A DNA stretch of 64,000 bases from Chondrinema litorale (GTDB taxonomy: Bacteria > Bacteroidota > Bacteroidia > Cytophagales > Flammeovirgaceae). Position 1 is the first letter of the stretch. The number at the start of each line of letters is the position of its first letter. This document shows positions 17,945 through 26,459 of the stretch, in pieces. The notes under the pieces were generated by a model. It saw only the letters and a list, made by a program, of their open reading frames with translations, was not told the DNA's origin and did no database searches. Position numbers and translations under genes: made by a program. Location of the stretch: the NCBI RefSeq assembly GCF_026250525.1, contig NZ_CP111064.1, positions 1-64,000 on the forward strand. The letters are read 5' to 3'.

Positions 17945-18664
17945 TTCTAGTCTTTTTGTACACGTAAATATTAGCGATTTACTGTCAATGAGAGTTTATG
18001 TGTCACTTTATGGTATTCTAGTCATTCTGTACACATTAATATCTAGTCATTTTGTACACTTTAGATCAAAACATCATTCTGGGAGGCTGAAAAGCTATTC
18101 TTTTTGTACACATAAACATAAATAGCTGTATCTTATTGAAGGTTTATGTGTCACTTTAAGGCAATCTAGTCAATATGTACACTTTAATTCTAGTCATTTT
18201 GTACACATTAAAGCAAAATACTATAATTATCACTACCTATTCTAGTCATTTTGTACACATAAAATTCAAGAGTATCTCCTTGAAAAAGAGTTTATGTGTC
18301 ACTTTAAGTCGATTTAGTCATTCTGTACACACAAAATCGATGAGAAATCTAAATTCTCAAATTTCTAGTCATTTTGTACACAAAAAAAAATTTCAGTTTT
18401 TAAATTGAATATACCTAGTCATTTTGTACACATAAAGTATTTTTATAGTAATTAGGCTATGTTTATGTGTCATTTTGGGCAGTTCTAGTCATTCTGTACA
18501 CGTTAAAAGAAAGTAGTCTCAATTTATAGAAACTAGCTAGTCATAGTGTACACAAAGCATAAAAAGGCTATTCTTTTTGAACACGTAAAAGTATCTTTAA
18601 AAATTCATCTAGTACACTTAAATTAGTCATAGTGTACACCAATAATAGTCAATATGTACACTGA
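17945..18664 (+). repeat. Iteron array, probable origin of replication (oriV)
   Basis: About 16 direct copies of a 17-20 nt motif, consensus TAGTCATTnTGTACACnTnA, occur near 17949, 18015, 18043, 18092, 18167, 18191, 18243, 18311, 18365, 18415, 18485, 18538, 18565, 18626 and 18647. A partial copy (TAGTACACTT) lies near 18612. Interleaved with them is a second motif GTTTATGTGTCACTTTA (near 17993, 18140, 18288 and 18463), with an inverted relative at 17928. Spacing is irregular. Together with the adjacent Rep_3 gene this is a typical iteron origin. Confidence 0.9.
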
Positions 18665-18780
18665 AAAGAGGGGTAATAAATTGATAAACAAGCACTTATG
18701 AAGCCTATTAGAATGTAATAATGATAATATGATAAAAAGAATGCATTATTATGTTTTTATTTTAAGGATTAATTAAAAAA

Positions 18781-19419
18781 ATGAATTACGAAGAAATTAA
18801 AAATAGATTAGTAAAAGTAGTTGACAATAGGAATTATTTTTTTAAAAATACGACAAAGCAGTTAGCAGAACAATTTTTAAGTAGGAGACAAGATTTTAGA
18901 GGTATGTCTGATTCTGAAATCAGTAATTTAGTTTCGGAACTAGGTAAAAACTTGCCGGATGACTTTAAACAATATTTAAAAGAGTTCGGCAAAAATTGCG
19001 GCGAATTGTTTTGTTTGGGGCAAGATCAAACGATTGAAAAGATCATTGAATATCAAGAATGGGCAGTGGAGTTATTTGAAGAATCAGGAATTGAAAACTT
19101 TCTTGGTAAAGATGATTTAGTATTTAATTTTCATCAAGGTTATGTTTTTCTTTTTTTTAAAAAGGAAAAAAATGATTATTCAATTTATGAATATTTGGAA
19201 GGAGATAAAGAGCCCATAAAAAGGTTTGATTCTTTTAATGATTTACTAATCGCAGAACTTAATCATATAGAAGAATCGAATAAAATAGGACAGAATGGTG
19301 GAGGCTGTTTTATAACAGTTTTTGAAAATGGTATAACTCAAAGAGAGTATCCGACATTAAGTTCAGGAATTATTCCTAGGGAAGTGGGTGATCAATTTAT
19401 AATGAATGATGAGATATGA
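18781..19419 (+). CDS. SMI1/KNR4 (SUKH) family protein
   Basis: 212 aa. The segment LPDDFKQYLKEFGKNCGELF (from about residue 58), followed by a region ending in FDSFNDLLIAEL, matches the SUKH fold. SUKH proteins are best known as immunity proteins against polymorphic toxins. No toxin gene is adjacent. The C-terminus (NGGGCFITVFENGITQREYP) carries a Gly-rich extension. A 56-aa frame overlaps its stop by 4 nt. ATG start directly after an A-rich leader. Confidence 0.7.
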   Translation: MNYEEIKNRLVKVVDNRNYFFKNTTKQLAEQFLSRRQDFRGMSDSEISNLVSELGKNLPDDFKQYLKEFGKNCGELFCLGQDQTIEKIIEYQEWAVELFEESGIENFLGKDDLVFNFHQGYVFLFFKKEKNDYSIYEYLEGDKEPIKRFDSFNDLLIAELNHIEESNKIGQNGGGCFITVFENGITQREYPTLSSGIIPREVGDQFIMNDEI

Positions 19420-19586
19420 GTAACAAATTAATTTCTGAACTTCAAAGTACGCTACCGAAAGGTATGGTAATTCCCAGAGAGATAGAATTACTTTACGAAT
19501 GGATCGAAGCTAATAATCTTTATACAGATTCCGAAGGAGTAAGAATTGGTTTTTTGTGTCTAGAAAACTCTCCAACTCCATATTAA
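19416..19586 (+). CDS. Small protein coupled to the SUKH gene
   Basis: A 56-aa frame starting in the ATGA overlap with the SUKH gene (MSNKLISELQSTLPKGMVIP ... ending CLENSPTPY). The arrangement suggests translational coupling. The N-terminal part (ELQSTLPKGMVIPREIELLYEWIEAN) resembles the beginning of SUKH-like proteins, so it may be the N-terminal stub of a second family member. Confidence 0.55.
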   Translation: MSNKLISELQSTLPKGMVIPREIELLYEWIEANNLYTDSEGVRIGFLCLENSPTPY

Positions 19587-19678
19587 GACATAAAACGACT
19601 CAACAAACAAAGGTTGCACACGTAGTAATAGATTTATCAAGCAATTACACTTTGATTAAAATATCAAATCGTTAAAAA

Positions 19679-20800
19679 ATGCTTCATTCACCTCTAAAAA
19701 ATATTACTGATTTCAAAGTCTTTTTATTAACGACTTTCTTGTGTCTTGTGGTTAATACCATTTCCCTTGCCCAAAACTTAATTAGTAATGGCAAATTCAA
19801 GCAACAATATGAATCAGATAATGGTATGGTAGCAAAAGGGTGGAAACGTGTAGGGCCAGAATTAGGTATAAACCATGCTAATTTAATAGTTAGCCCTAAT
19901 ATTGTTGGCCACATGGAATTTAATGATACTACCTATGAGTGTGGTCCACTTTGGGGTAGAGTTTATAAAGGTACACATACATCTCATTACATTGCTCAAA
20001 AACTAGCTCAACCCCTACAAAAAGGATATATATATAAGGTCAAGTTTAATATTTTGCTAGGTAAAAATTCTAGTTGTTATATTCAGGGAATTGGAGCTTG
20101 TTTTTCAAGTGAACCTTTAGAATATCAAAATATTAATGGAAGAGGAGATAGAATTTACTACCCTCACCCCCAAGTGATGAGTGATACGCTATTAAAAGAT
20201 ACTGAAAATTGGATGGAAGTTACAGGAGAGTTTATTGCAAAAGGTGGAGATCAGTATATTTACATAGGAGGTTTTGGTGATAAACACCAAATACATGTAG
20301 AAGATAGTATTTCTTATAAATATTCTGGAGCCATAAACAGAAGGGACTATGCTTACAGTGCTGTTAAACTTTTCTATTTTTATGCGATTGACAATGTAAT
20401 TGTGGAACTTGTAAGGGCAGCAGATGATGCTGAACTGCTCACCACTATTAATGAAGGAGAGAGCCTCATATTTAAAGATATCTTGTTTAACAATAACTCT
20501 ACTGAACTCCAAGCTATCTCTTACAACACGCTAAATAAGCTTGTTACTATGTTACAACAAGAACCCTCAATACACATAGGAATAGTAGGACATACCGATA
20601 ATGTTGGGGATAGCACCGAAAACTTAGTACTGTCCCAAAATAGAGCATTATCAGTTGTAGAATACTTAAAAGGCAAAGGAATAAACGAGCAAAGGTTAAA
20701 GGCTAAAGGGTTCGGTGAAAATAAACCCATAGCTAGTAACCAAACAGAAGAAGGTAAAAGTAAAAATAGACGTGTAGAAGTTATGTTATTGAAGAAGTAA
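19679..20800 (+). CDS. OmpA-family outer membrane protein
   Basis: 373 aa with a signal peptide (cleavage about residue 31, after ISLAQ). The middle domain of about 210 aa has no known name but contains segments common in surface proteins with a jelly-roll-like fold (GKFKQQYESDNG, IDNVIVELV). The last 115 residues are an OmpA C-terminal domain that binds peptidoglycan (VGHTDNVGDSTENLVLSQNRA, KGFGENKPIASN, NRRVEV). It probably anchors the outer membrane to the cell wall. Stands alone; about 90 nt of leader without recognised promoter boxes. Confidence 0.85.
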   Translation: MLHSPLKNITDFKVFLLTTFLCLVVNTISLAQNLISNGKFKQQYESDNGMVAKGWKRVGPELGINHANLIVSPNIVGHMEFNDTTYECGPLWGRVYKGTHTSHYIAQKLAQPLQKGYIYKVKFNILLGKNSSCYIQGIGACFSSEPLEYQNINGRGDRIYYPHPQVMSDTLLKDTENWMEVTGEFIAKGGDQYIYIGGFGDKHQIHVEDSISYKYSGAINRRDYAYSAVKLFYFYAIDNVIVELVRAADDAELLTTINEGESLIFKDILFNNNSTELQAISYNTLNKLVTMLQQEPSIHIGIVGHTDNVGDSTENLVLSQNRALSVVEYLKGKGINEQRLKAKGFGENKPIASNQTEEGKSKNRRVEVMLLKK

Positions 20801-21051
20801 ATAGAAAAAGTGAAAGTTTTTTAAAACCGTCTAGAAATACTCATAAAGGTGTTTATATATTTTTCGTAAGTAGTTGCAAAAAAATCCGCAAGTTACACCA
20901 GAACAACTCTGTTATAGGATTTGATATCAATTATAGGATAATGAGTATTAAATGAAACATTTGAACACAATTCATCCTATGTACTATTGTATTGATTAAC
21001 CCTTTATACTATTTTTAAGTCATTCACTAATAATAATTTATAGCTTAAAGT

Positions 21052-21498
21052 TTGGATAAATCTAGAGATAGCATAATTGAAGACCTTGCAGGTGAGGGAA
21101 AATTAAAAGCTTTAAAAGCTATCTTAGAACCAAACTATACGCAACTAGAAATTGATTTAGCTTTCGCTAGTGCAATTGCCTATTCTCAATTAGAAACCGC
21201 TGAGTATTTATTTTCTCTTGGTGCCAGTTTTTCAAGACATTATTACGACGGAACATATTATGCAGTTCATAACAACAAACTAGAAGGATTGAAATTTGCA
21301 ATTAAGCATGGAGTTGATATCAACATTAATGAAGGTGGGTTACTAAACACATCAATTGTGACTGCTTTTAACCAAAAAGATACAACCATTCTAAAATGGC
21401 TTTTAGAAAATGGAGCAGATACTTCGCTACTATCAATTAGTACATTAGAGGCTTTTAGTACTAGTGAAATAAAAGCAGTATTGAAACACTATATCTAA
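21052..21498 (+). CDS. Ankyrin-repeat-like protein (start uncertain)
   Basis: 148 aa from a TTG, the only start available since TAA closes the frame at 21046-21048. Helix-turn-helix units of ankyrin type are visible (SQLETAEYLFSLGASF, NKLEGLKFAIKHGVDININ, DTTILKWLLENGADTS). The lack of an ATG hints that the 5' end has been lost. Ankyrin proteins mediate protein binding; no partner is evident. Confidence 0.6.
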   Translation: MDKSRDSIIEDLAGEGKLKALKAILEPNYTQLEIDLAFASAIAYSQLETAEYLFSLGASFSRHYYDGTYYAVHNNKLEGLKFAIKHGVDININEGGLLNTSIVTAFNQKDTTILKWLLENGADTSLLSISTLEAFSTSEIKAVLKHYI

Positions 21499-21607
21499 AT
21501 TTTTTGGGATCATAATTTTTTTAAAAATTCTCTTACTCTCACTCAAATACATAGTCCATTTTAGATGATTAAATATAAATTTTATGTTTTATATTTTATG
21601 AAAAAAG

Positions 21608-22513
21608 ATGATAAAGCTTTTGAATAAGTTGCAGGTTTTGCACCTACTATGGTTTATAGTTATTTGTCTTTCTGTAGGGCAGTTTTTATCAGTTTTATTT
21701 ACTGGAATATTGTTTGGTATTAATCCTTTTCAACTAATAGAGATGCTGAATAAACTAGGTGATACTGATAAGGGATTAATTATAACTATAACTTTTTTTT
21801 ATTCGATATTGAGCTTTATTGGTATTCCGGTTATTTATTTTCTTTTACTAGGTAAAACTCAAGTAAACAGAATAGTACTTACAAAAAAGATAAATCCTAT
21901 TCCAGTTGTTTTAACTATAGTTTTAATTTGTTCTGTAGTACCAGTTATCAGCATACTGATAACATTTAATAGTAATATAGAATTTCCTATATGATTATCA
22001 AGTTTAGAAACTTATCTTCAAGAAAGTGAAAAAGCAGCTCGTCAGTTGACAGACTCAATTCTTTCTTCAAATAATGTGAGAGATTTATTTATAGCTATTA
22101 TTTTTATGGCTATTATTCCATGTATCGCAGAAGAGATATTTTTTCGTGGAATTATTCAAACAAAACTTTTAGAAATTTTAAAGAATTACCACTATGCGGT
22201 ATGGCTTGCAGCTTTTTTATTTAGTTTTTTTCATTTTCAGTTTTACGGTTTTATTCCAAGAATGATATTAGGAGGAATACTTGGATATATTTTCATTTGG
22301 TCAAATAATATTTGTTATTCATGCATTGCTCATATTACTAATAACATCATTGCAGTTTTATTTAGCACTTTTCAAAATTCCCAATATGCTATTACTTACT
22401 TTGGAAGTTTGGCAGAAATCTTTTTGCTGCTTTCATCCACTATCATATCTGTTTTTATAATAGTACGATTAAAAAAGATATTTTATACAGATAAATCTAT
22501 ACCCCATACCTAA
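21608..22513 (+). pseudogene. CPBP intramembrane protease with one in-frame TGA
   Basis: One frame from ATG 21608 to 22513 is interrupted only by TGA at 21992-21994; the surrounding residues read FPI*LSSLETYLQESEKA. The second half carries the CPBP (CAAX-type) signatures EEIFFRGIIQ and FSFFHFQFYGF with the conserved Glu-Glu and His residues, and about eight membrane segments are spread over both halves. Related proteins often have a Trp or small residue at the stop position, so a TGG to TGA change is the simplest cause. A TTG at 22046 could restart translation, but the product would miss three membrane helices. Confidence 0.75.
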
Positions 22514-22593
22514 CAAAACTCAATTTAAAACCACTATAACTGGAAAGGCTTTTGTTGTGTAAATATGGATGGAAATCTGTCTATTTCCCTTGT

Positions 22594-22731
22594 GTTATAA
22601 GACACCGCAGGTGTCATTGCAAGATGTGTTTTTTAGCCTAAAAAACTCCCGTTTTTTTCTAAATAACGATCTTGCCCTAAAGGGATAAAAAGTATAAAAA
22701 CTGCGCAACTTGTTTTTAAATTGAAGATAAA
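22594..22731 (+). promoter_or_regulatory. Candidate origin of transfer (oriT)
   Basis: Directly upstream of mobC lie the hairpin GACACC-GCA-GGTGTC (22601-22615) and, 51 nt further, CGATCTTGCCCT (22667-22678). The latter resembles the nick region of MOB-P-type origins (core ATCYTG). Inverted repeat plus nick-like motif just ahead of the mobilisation operon is the usual oriT layout. The exact site is an inference. Confidence 0.45.
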
Positions 22732-23151
22732 ATGATGGAAACAAACAGAAAGGGGATAGGAGGTAGAAAAAAAGTAGATGCTGCCCAGAAATTAGAATAT
22801 CCAGCAAAAACCTATTTAACCAAAAAAGAATACGATGCTGTATTCTCAGACTTTGAACAGTCAGGAATGAAGAAGTTCGCAGCCTATTTAAGAAAGCGGT
22901 TGGTAAATCCTAAAAAGAAGCTCAATGTGGTTAACCCAGTGGAGCTATTAAGAAAGCTCGATACAATCGGAGGGGAGATTAATCGTGTTGGCAACAACAT
23001 TAACCAGATTGCGAAACATGGCAATAGTATGGTTAAAAATGATCAGTTAAAACCAGAAGTAGTAGAAGATTTTAATCAGGTAATGGCAGAATATTTAAAG
23101 ACCAGAAATGAGCTAATTACTACTTTAAGATCAGTAATCAGAAAAGTATAA
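22732..23151 (+). CDS. mobC: Mobilisation accessory protein MobC
   Basis: 139 aa, MobC/BmgB-type relaxosome protein: the signature IGGEINRVGNNINQIAKHGN (residues 83-102) is characteristic. An N-terminal basic segment (KGIGGRKKVDAAQ) leads into a ribbon-helix-helix-like region that contacts oriT. The relaxase gene follows after 116 nt. Two adjacent ATGs (22732 and 22735) could start it. The candidate oriT lies immediately upstream. Confidence 0.85.
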   Translation: MMETNRKGIGGRKKVDAAQKLEYPAKTYLTKKEYDAVFSDFEQSGMKKFAAYLRKRLVNPKKKLNVVNPVELLRKLDTIGGEINRVGNNINQIAKHGNSMVKNDQLKPEVVEDFNQVMAEYLKTRNELITTLRSVIRKV

Positions 23152-23267
23152 AATATAAATTATCAATTTTATATTTCATTTTTCATTTTAGATATTCTAA
23201 ATTTCATTTTATATAATTGATTTTAGGTATTTTATTTGCTTATGTCTGAGTATACATTTTTTAAACT

Positions 23268-24809
23268 GTGATAATTAAAATACTGAAATCAGCAGCAAAC
23301 TTTGAGGGAGTAGATTATAGTGAAAGAAAGAACGATAAAGGAGTAAGTGAGCTGCTTACAGCAAAAAACTTTGAAGGAATGATGCTTGGAGTAAATGAAG
23401 CAAAAAAAGCAGATTACATCAACTACATGAAATTGGTAGCTGAATTAAACCCAAATGTAAAGAACAAGCAATTCCATATAACTATTAGTACTAAAGGACA
23501 TTTACATTCTCACCAAGAACTAAAAGACATTGCTGAAAAATATTTACAGGAGATGGGCTATGCCAAGAATCCATATTTAATTTATGCGCATTCAGATACG
23601 GAGAACAATCATGTACATGTAGTTTCTACAAGGGTGAATAAAGAGGGTAAAAAAGTAAATGATTCGTTTGAGAAAATTCGATCTCAAAAAGCGATTCAAA
23701 AGATTTTGGGCGAAGACCCAAAGCATATGGTTACTGAAGCTATAAGAGAAAGTATGGTATATAACTTCTCTACCATCGCTCAGTTTAAACTATTACTTGA
23801 ACTACAAGGCTACAAAGTATCAGAGAAAGATGAGCTGCTAAGTATAATCAAATTTGGCAATGTTCAGCTTCAATATCCTAAATCAAATCTTGAAGCACAC
23901 ATACATAATTATGTTGCTCCCAAAGAAAGGATTAAACAACTACATGAGATTTTCCAGAAATATAAAATGGGATTAAGTCAGCAGGAGCTCGTGGATTTTA
24001 TGAAAAAGAAATTTGGGATAGATATCGTATTTCATTCAGCTAAGGGGCAAGATAAACCTTATGGTTATACGATCATAGATCATTCAAAAAAAGAAGTGAT
24101 TAAGGGATCACAGGTAATGAAGTTGAGTTTGCTATTAGATAATGCGAATCCACAAGAAAAATTAAAAATGGCAAAACAGTATATGAATGAGTTGGATATG
24201 TCAAACAGCAATTTTAAAACAGTAAAACAAGAGCTTGCTAAACTTGGTGTAAAAGTAGATACTCGTGGATTAGTTTCAATTAAAGGACTGAATGAAAGCT
24301 TCAAAATACATCAAAGTCAATTAAAAGTTTTGAAATACAATGATAGGGTAGCAGCAGCAAGGCAATATAAATTTAATACAGAAGAAGAGCGAAAAGCCTT
24401 AGCCAAAGCTTTCTACATCAATGAAAAAGATTTGCAGACTAACAATAGAGATAATAATGAAAGATGTGAATACTACCATCAAATAATCAATAATATAAAC
24501 CAGACAAGTGATCCAAATGAGACATTAGAAAATGCCAATTTAAGATTTGTGGAGTATAACAATCAAAGATTTATTCTCGATGATGAAGAGAAGGTTTTCA
24601 TCAAAATTGAAAAAGACTTATTGCTAAATAATTTTGATTTCGAAGAGTATGACCATCAAGATATAAACATTGAGTCTAGAGAGGAGTTTGACCAATATAT
24701 AAATGAACAAAATGTACCAGATAGGTTGGGTGCATTCTTAGATATTTTGGCAAGTGCCAATCTTTATGAAAATAAAGATAGAAGGAAGAGAAAGCAGCGA
24801 TCTATTTAA
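23268..24809 (+). CDS. mobA: Relaxase (MOB-P-type mobilisation nuclease)
   Basis: 513 aa, GTG start at 23268. The three relaxase motifs can be placed in the first 130 residues: an N-terminal Tyr in FEGVDYSERK, the NKQFHITISTKGH segment, and HSDTENNHVHVVSTRVN with the His triad that binds metal. It nicks oriT and leads the strand into the recipient. The C-terminal half has no recognised domain and is probably involved in protein contacts. Followed after 15 nt by the ParA-like gene, so an operon is likely. Confidence 0.88.
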   Translation: MIIKILKSAANFEGVDYSERKNDKGVSELLTAKNFEGMMLGVNEAKKADYINYMKLVAELNPNVKNKQFHITISTKGHLHSHQELKDIAEKYLQEMGYAKNPYLIYAHSDTENNHVHVVSTRVNKEGKKVNDSFEKIRSQKAIQKILGEDPKHMVTEAIRESMVYNFSTIAQFKLLLELQGYKVSEKDELLSIIKFGNVQLQYPKSNLEAHIHNYVAPKERIKQLHEIFQKYKMGLSQQELVDFMKKKFGIDIVFHSAKGQDKPYGYTIIDHSKKEVIKGSQVMKLSLLLDNANPQEKLKMAKQYMNELDMSNSNFKTVKQELAKLGVKVDTRGLVSIKGLNESFKIHQSQLKVLKYNDRVAAARQYKFNTEEERKALAKAFYINEKDLQTNNRDNNERCEYYHQIINNINQTSDPNETLENANLRFVEYNNQRFILDDEEKVFIKIEKDLLLNNFDFEEYDHQDINIESREEFDQYINEQNVPDRLGAFLDILASANLYENKDRRKRKQRSI

Positions 24810-24824
24810 AAATACTTACTAGTT

Positions 24825-25466
24825 ATGAAAATTGTTGTGGCAAATCAAAAAGGGGGAGCAGGGAAGACAACCCACTGTATTCTCTTCTCTAATTATCTGA
24901 GTCTTGAAAAAGGGAAAAGCATTCTAGTGATTGATATGGATTTTCAAAGTACGATTAAAAGTACTTGGGATGAAGACCGTGATCTTTTTGATAATGATAG
25001 TTTGTACGAAGTGGTGGATGTAGACTTGGCAAATTCAACAGATGTGATGAACAAATTAAAAGACGTAGATATACCAGTAGTGATAGACTTACCAGGAAAG
25101 ATAGATGATGATAATCTGGTTCCAGTGATCGAACAGGCAGATTTGATAATTACACCTTTTTCTTATGATAAGAAAACTTTTAGAGCAACACATGTTTTTG
25201 CACAGGTAGTAAAGCATTTGAATCCTAAAGTGCCAGTGGTTTTTCTTCCTAATAGATTAAAAGCCGGGGTAAACTATATTACCAAAGAGCAAAGCAATAG
25301 AGAGTTGAGTGCTTTTGGAAAAATTGCTCCAGAAATTTCTGATAGGGTAGCTTTTCAACGAGTAGATACTTTTAGCATTCCAACCGATGTGAAACCCCAA
25401 GCTTTAAAGGCTTACGATTTTATTTACAACAACTACATGCAAGTAAAATATGAAGAAGAAAGTTGA
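24825..25466 (+). CDS. ParA/MinD-like ATPase of the conjugation region (TraA-like)
   Basis: 213 aa with deviant Walker A KGGAGKTTH (residues 8-16) and the motifs IDMDFQ and VIDLPGK. It is distinct from the ParA at 11306-11965. Bacteroidota conjugative elements usually carry such an ATPase (called TraA) beside the mobilisation genes, and it may position the relaxosome or transfer machinery. Its stop overlaps the next gene by 17 nt, showing tight coupling. Confidence 0.8.
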   Translation: MKIVVANQKGGAGKTTHCILFSNYLSLEKGKSILVIDMDFQSTIKSTWDEDRDLFDNDSLYEVVDVDLANSTDVMNKLKDVDIPVVIDLPGKIDDDNLVPVIEQADLIITPFSYDKKTFRATHVFAQVVKHLNPKVPVVFLPNRLKAGVNYITKEQSNRELSAFGKIAPEISDRVAFQRVDTFSIPTDVKPQALKAYDFIYNNYMQVKYEEES

Positions 25467-25818
25467 CATTAAAGATTTGGCTAACAGGCTTAAAAATGGA
25501 GAAAGGCAAGTACAAGAAGTAGAGATAAAAGAAGAGATTGAAGAAAAGAAAAGCATTAAAGCTGCTGGAATAAATACTTCAACAGAAGTGCTTTTAAAGC
25601 AAATATTAGCATCAAACAAACAGGAGTTTTCACTAACAGAAGCAGTATATATTGATAGAGAGATTCACGAAGTATTTAAAAAGCTAAAATCTTCGTCTCA
25701 ACTAAAAATTGGTACGTTTATTAGTTACTTATTAGAGCAATTTATCAGAGAGAATATTAATGAAATATCAGAAATAATTAATAAAAAACAAGTGAAGAAT
25801 AAATTTTTGAATCCATGA
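25450..25818 (+). CDS. Small TraB/DUF3408-like protein
   Basis: 122 aa. A charged, probably disordered N-terminal half precedes a compact C-terminal part (YIDREIHEVFKKLKSSSQLKIG) of the kind seen in DUF3408 proteins encoded next to TraA in conjugative elements. It probably acts together with the ATPase upstream, with which it overlaps. The gene also overlaps the following acetyltransferase gene by 4 nt. Confidence 0.6.
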   Translation: MKKKVDIKDLANRLKNGERQVQEVEIKEEIEEKKSIKAAGINTSTEVLLKQILASNKQEFSLTEAVYIDREIHEVFKKLKSSSQLKIGTFISYLLEQFIRENINEISEIINKKQVKNKFLNP

Positions 25819-26390
25819 GACTAGCTACTAAAAAAGACAAAGATGTTGTTTTGGATATTCTTACAAACTCATTCGAAGACAATGTCAGTGTTAACTATGT
25901 TATCAAATCGCAAAATAACAAACTGAAGTACATCAGAAACTTAATGGAATACTCCTTTAACGTATGCCTCGAATTTGGAGAAGTCTGGATAAACGACTCA
26001 AATTCTGCATGTGTTTTACTACAGTATTCTGCAAAAGCAAAAACTACGATAAAATCAATCTTATGGGATATAGATGCCTTGTTCAATTGCTTTGGAGTTA
26101 AAAATGTGAAAAAGGTTTTAAACCGACAAAGTGCAATTAAAGACAACTACCCTTACCAAGATTATATTTATTTGTGGTATATTGGCGTAAATCCAGACCA
26201 ACAGGGAGATGGCTTGGGTACAAAACTACTAGAAGAAGTTAGAAAAAAAGCAAAACAACTGACTTTGCCAGTTCTGCTAGAAACCTCTATGAAAGACAAT
26301 GTTCCTTGGTATGAGAAGAACAACTTTGTTGTCTACAAGGAATTACAATTTGATCATAATCTCTATTTGTTAAGGTTAGAGGAATCATAA
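25815..26390 (+). CDS. GNAT-family N-acetyltransferase
   Basis: 191 aa. The C-terminal half has the acetyl-CoA-binding motif of GNAT enzymes (YLWYIGVNPDQQGDGLGTKL with Q/R-x-x-G-x-G/A) followed by PVLLETSMKDNVPWYEKNNF. The substrate is unknown. It is the last gene of the run that starts with mobC, through a 4-nt overlap; this may be accidental cargo or a modification function linked to transfer. Confidence 0.8.
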   Translation: MRLATKKDKDVVLDILTNSFEDNVSVNYVIKSQNNKLKYIRNLMEYSFNVCLEFGEVWINDSNSACVLLQYSAKAKTTIKSILWDIDALFNCFGVKNVKKVLNRQSAIKDNYPYQDYIYLWYIGVNPDQQGDGLGTKLLEEVRKKAKQLTLPVLLETSMKDNVPWYEKNNFVVYKELQFDHNLYLLRLEES

Positions 26391-26459
26391 AATTAGATGT
26401 TCATACATCAATCGTAATAATATATAAACTTACTATTTCACTATCTAAGTTTCACAGCT

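Noticed and set aside
18175..18408. A 77-aa open frame across the iterons
   Set aside because: Its protein only reflects repeated iteron sequence (repeated SHFVH) and has no start context.
17945..18664. The regularly recurring TGTACAC repeats as a CRISPR array
   Set aside because: Spacing is irregular, the repeats are short and variable, no cas gene is near, and a Rep_3 initiator is adjacent; iterons explain them.
21992..21994. TGA read as tryptophan or selenocysteine in the CPBP gene
   Set aside because: Intact genes in the window end in TGA and use TGG for Trp, and no selenocysteine hairpin is apparent.
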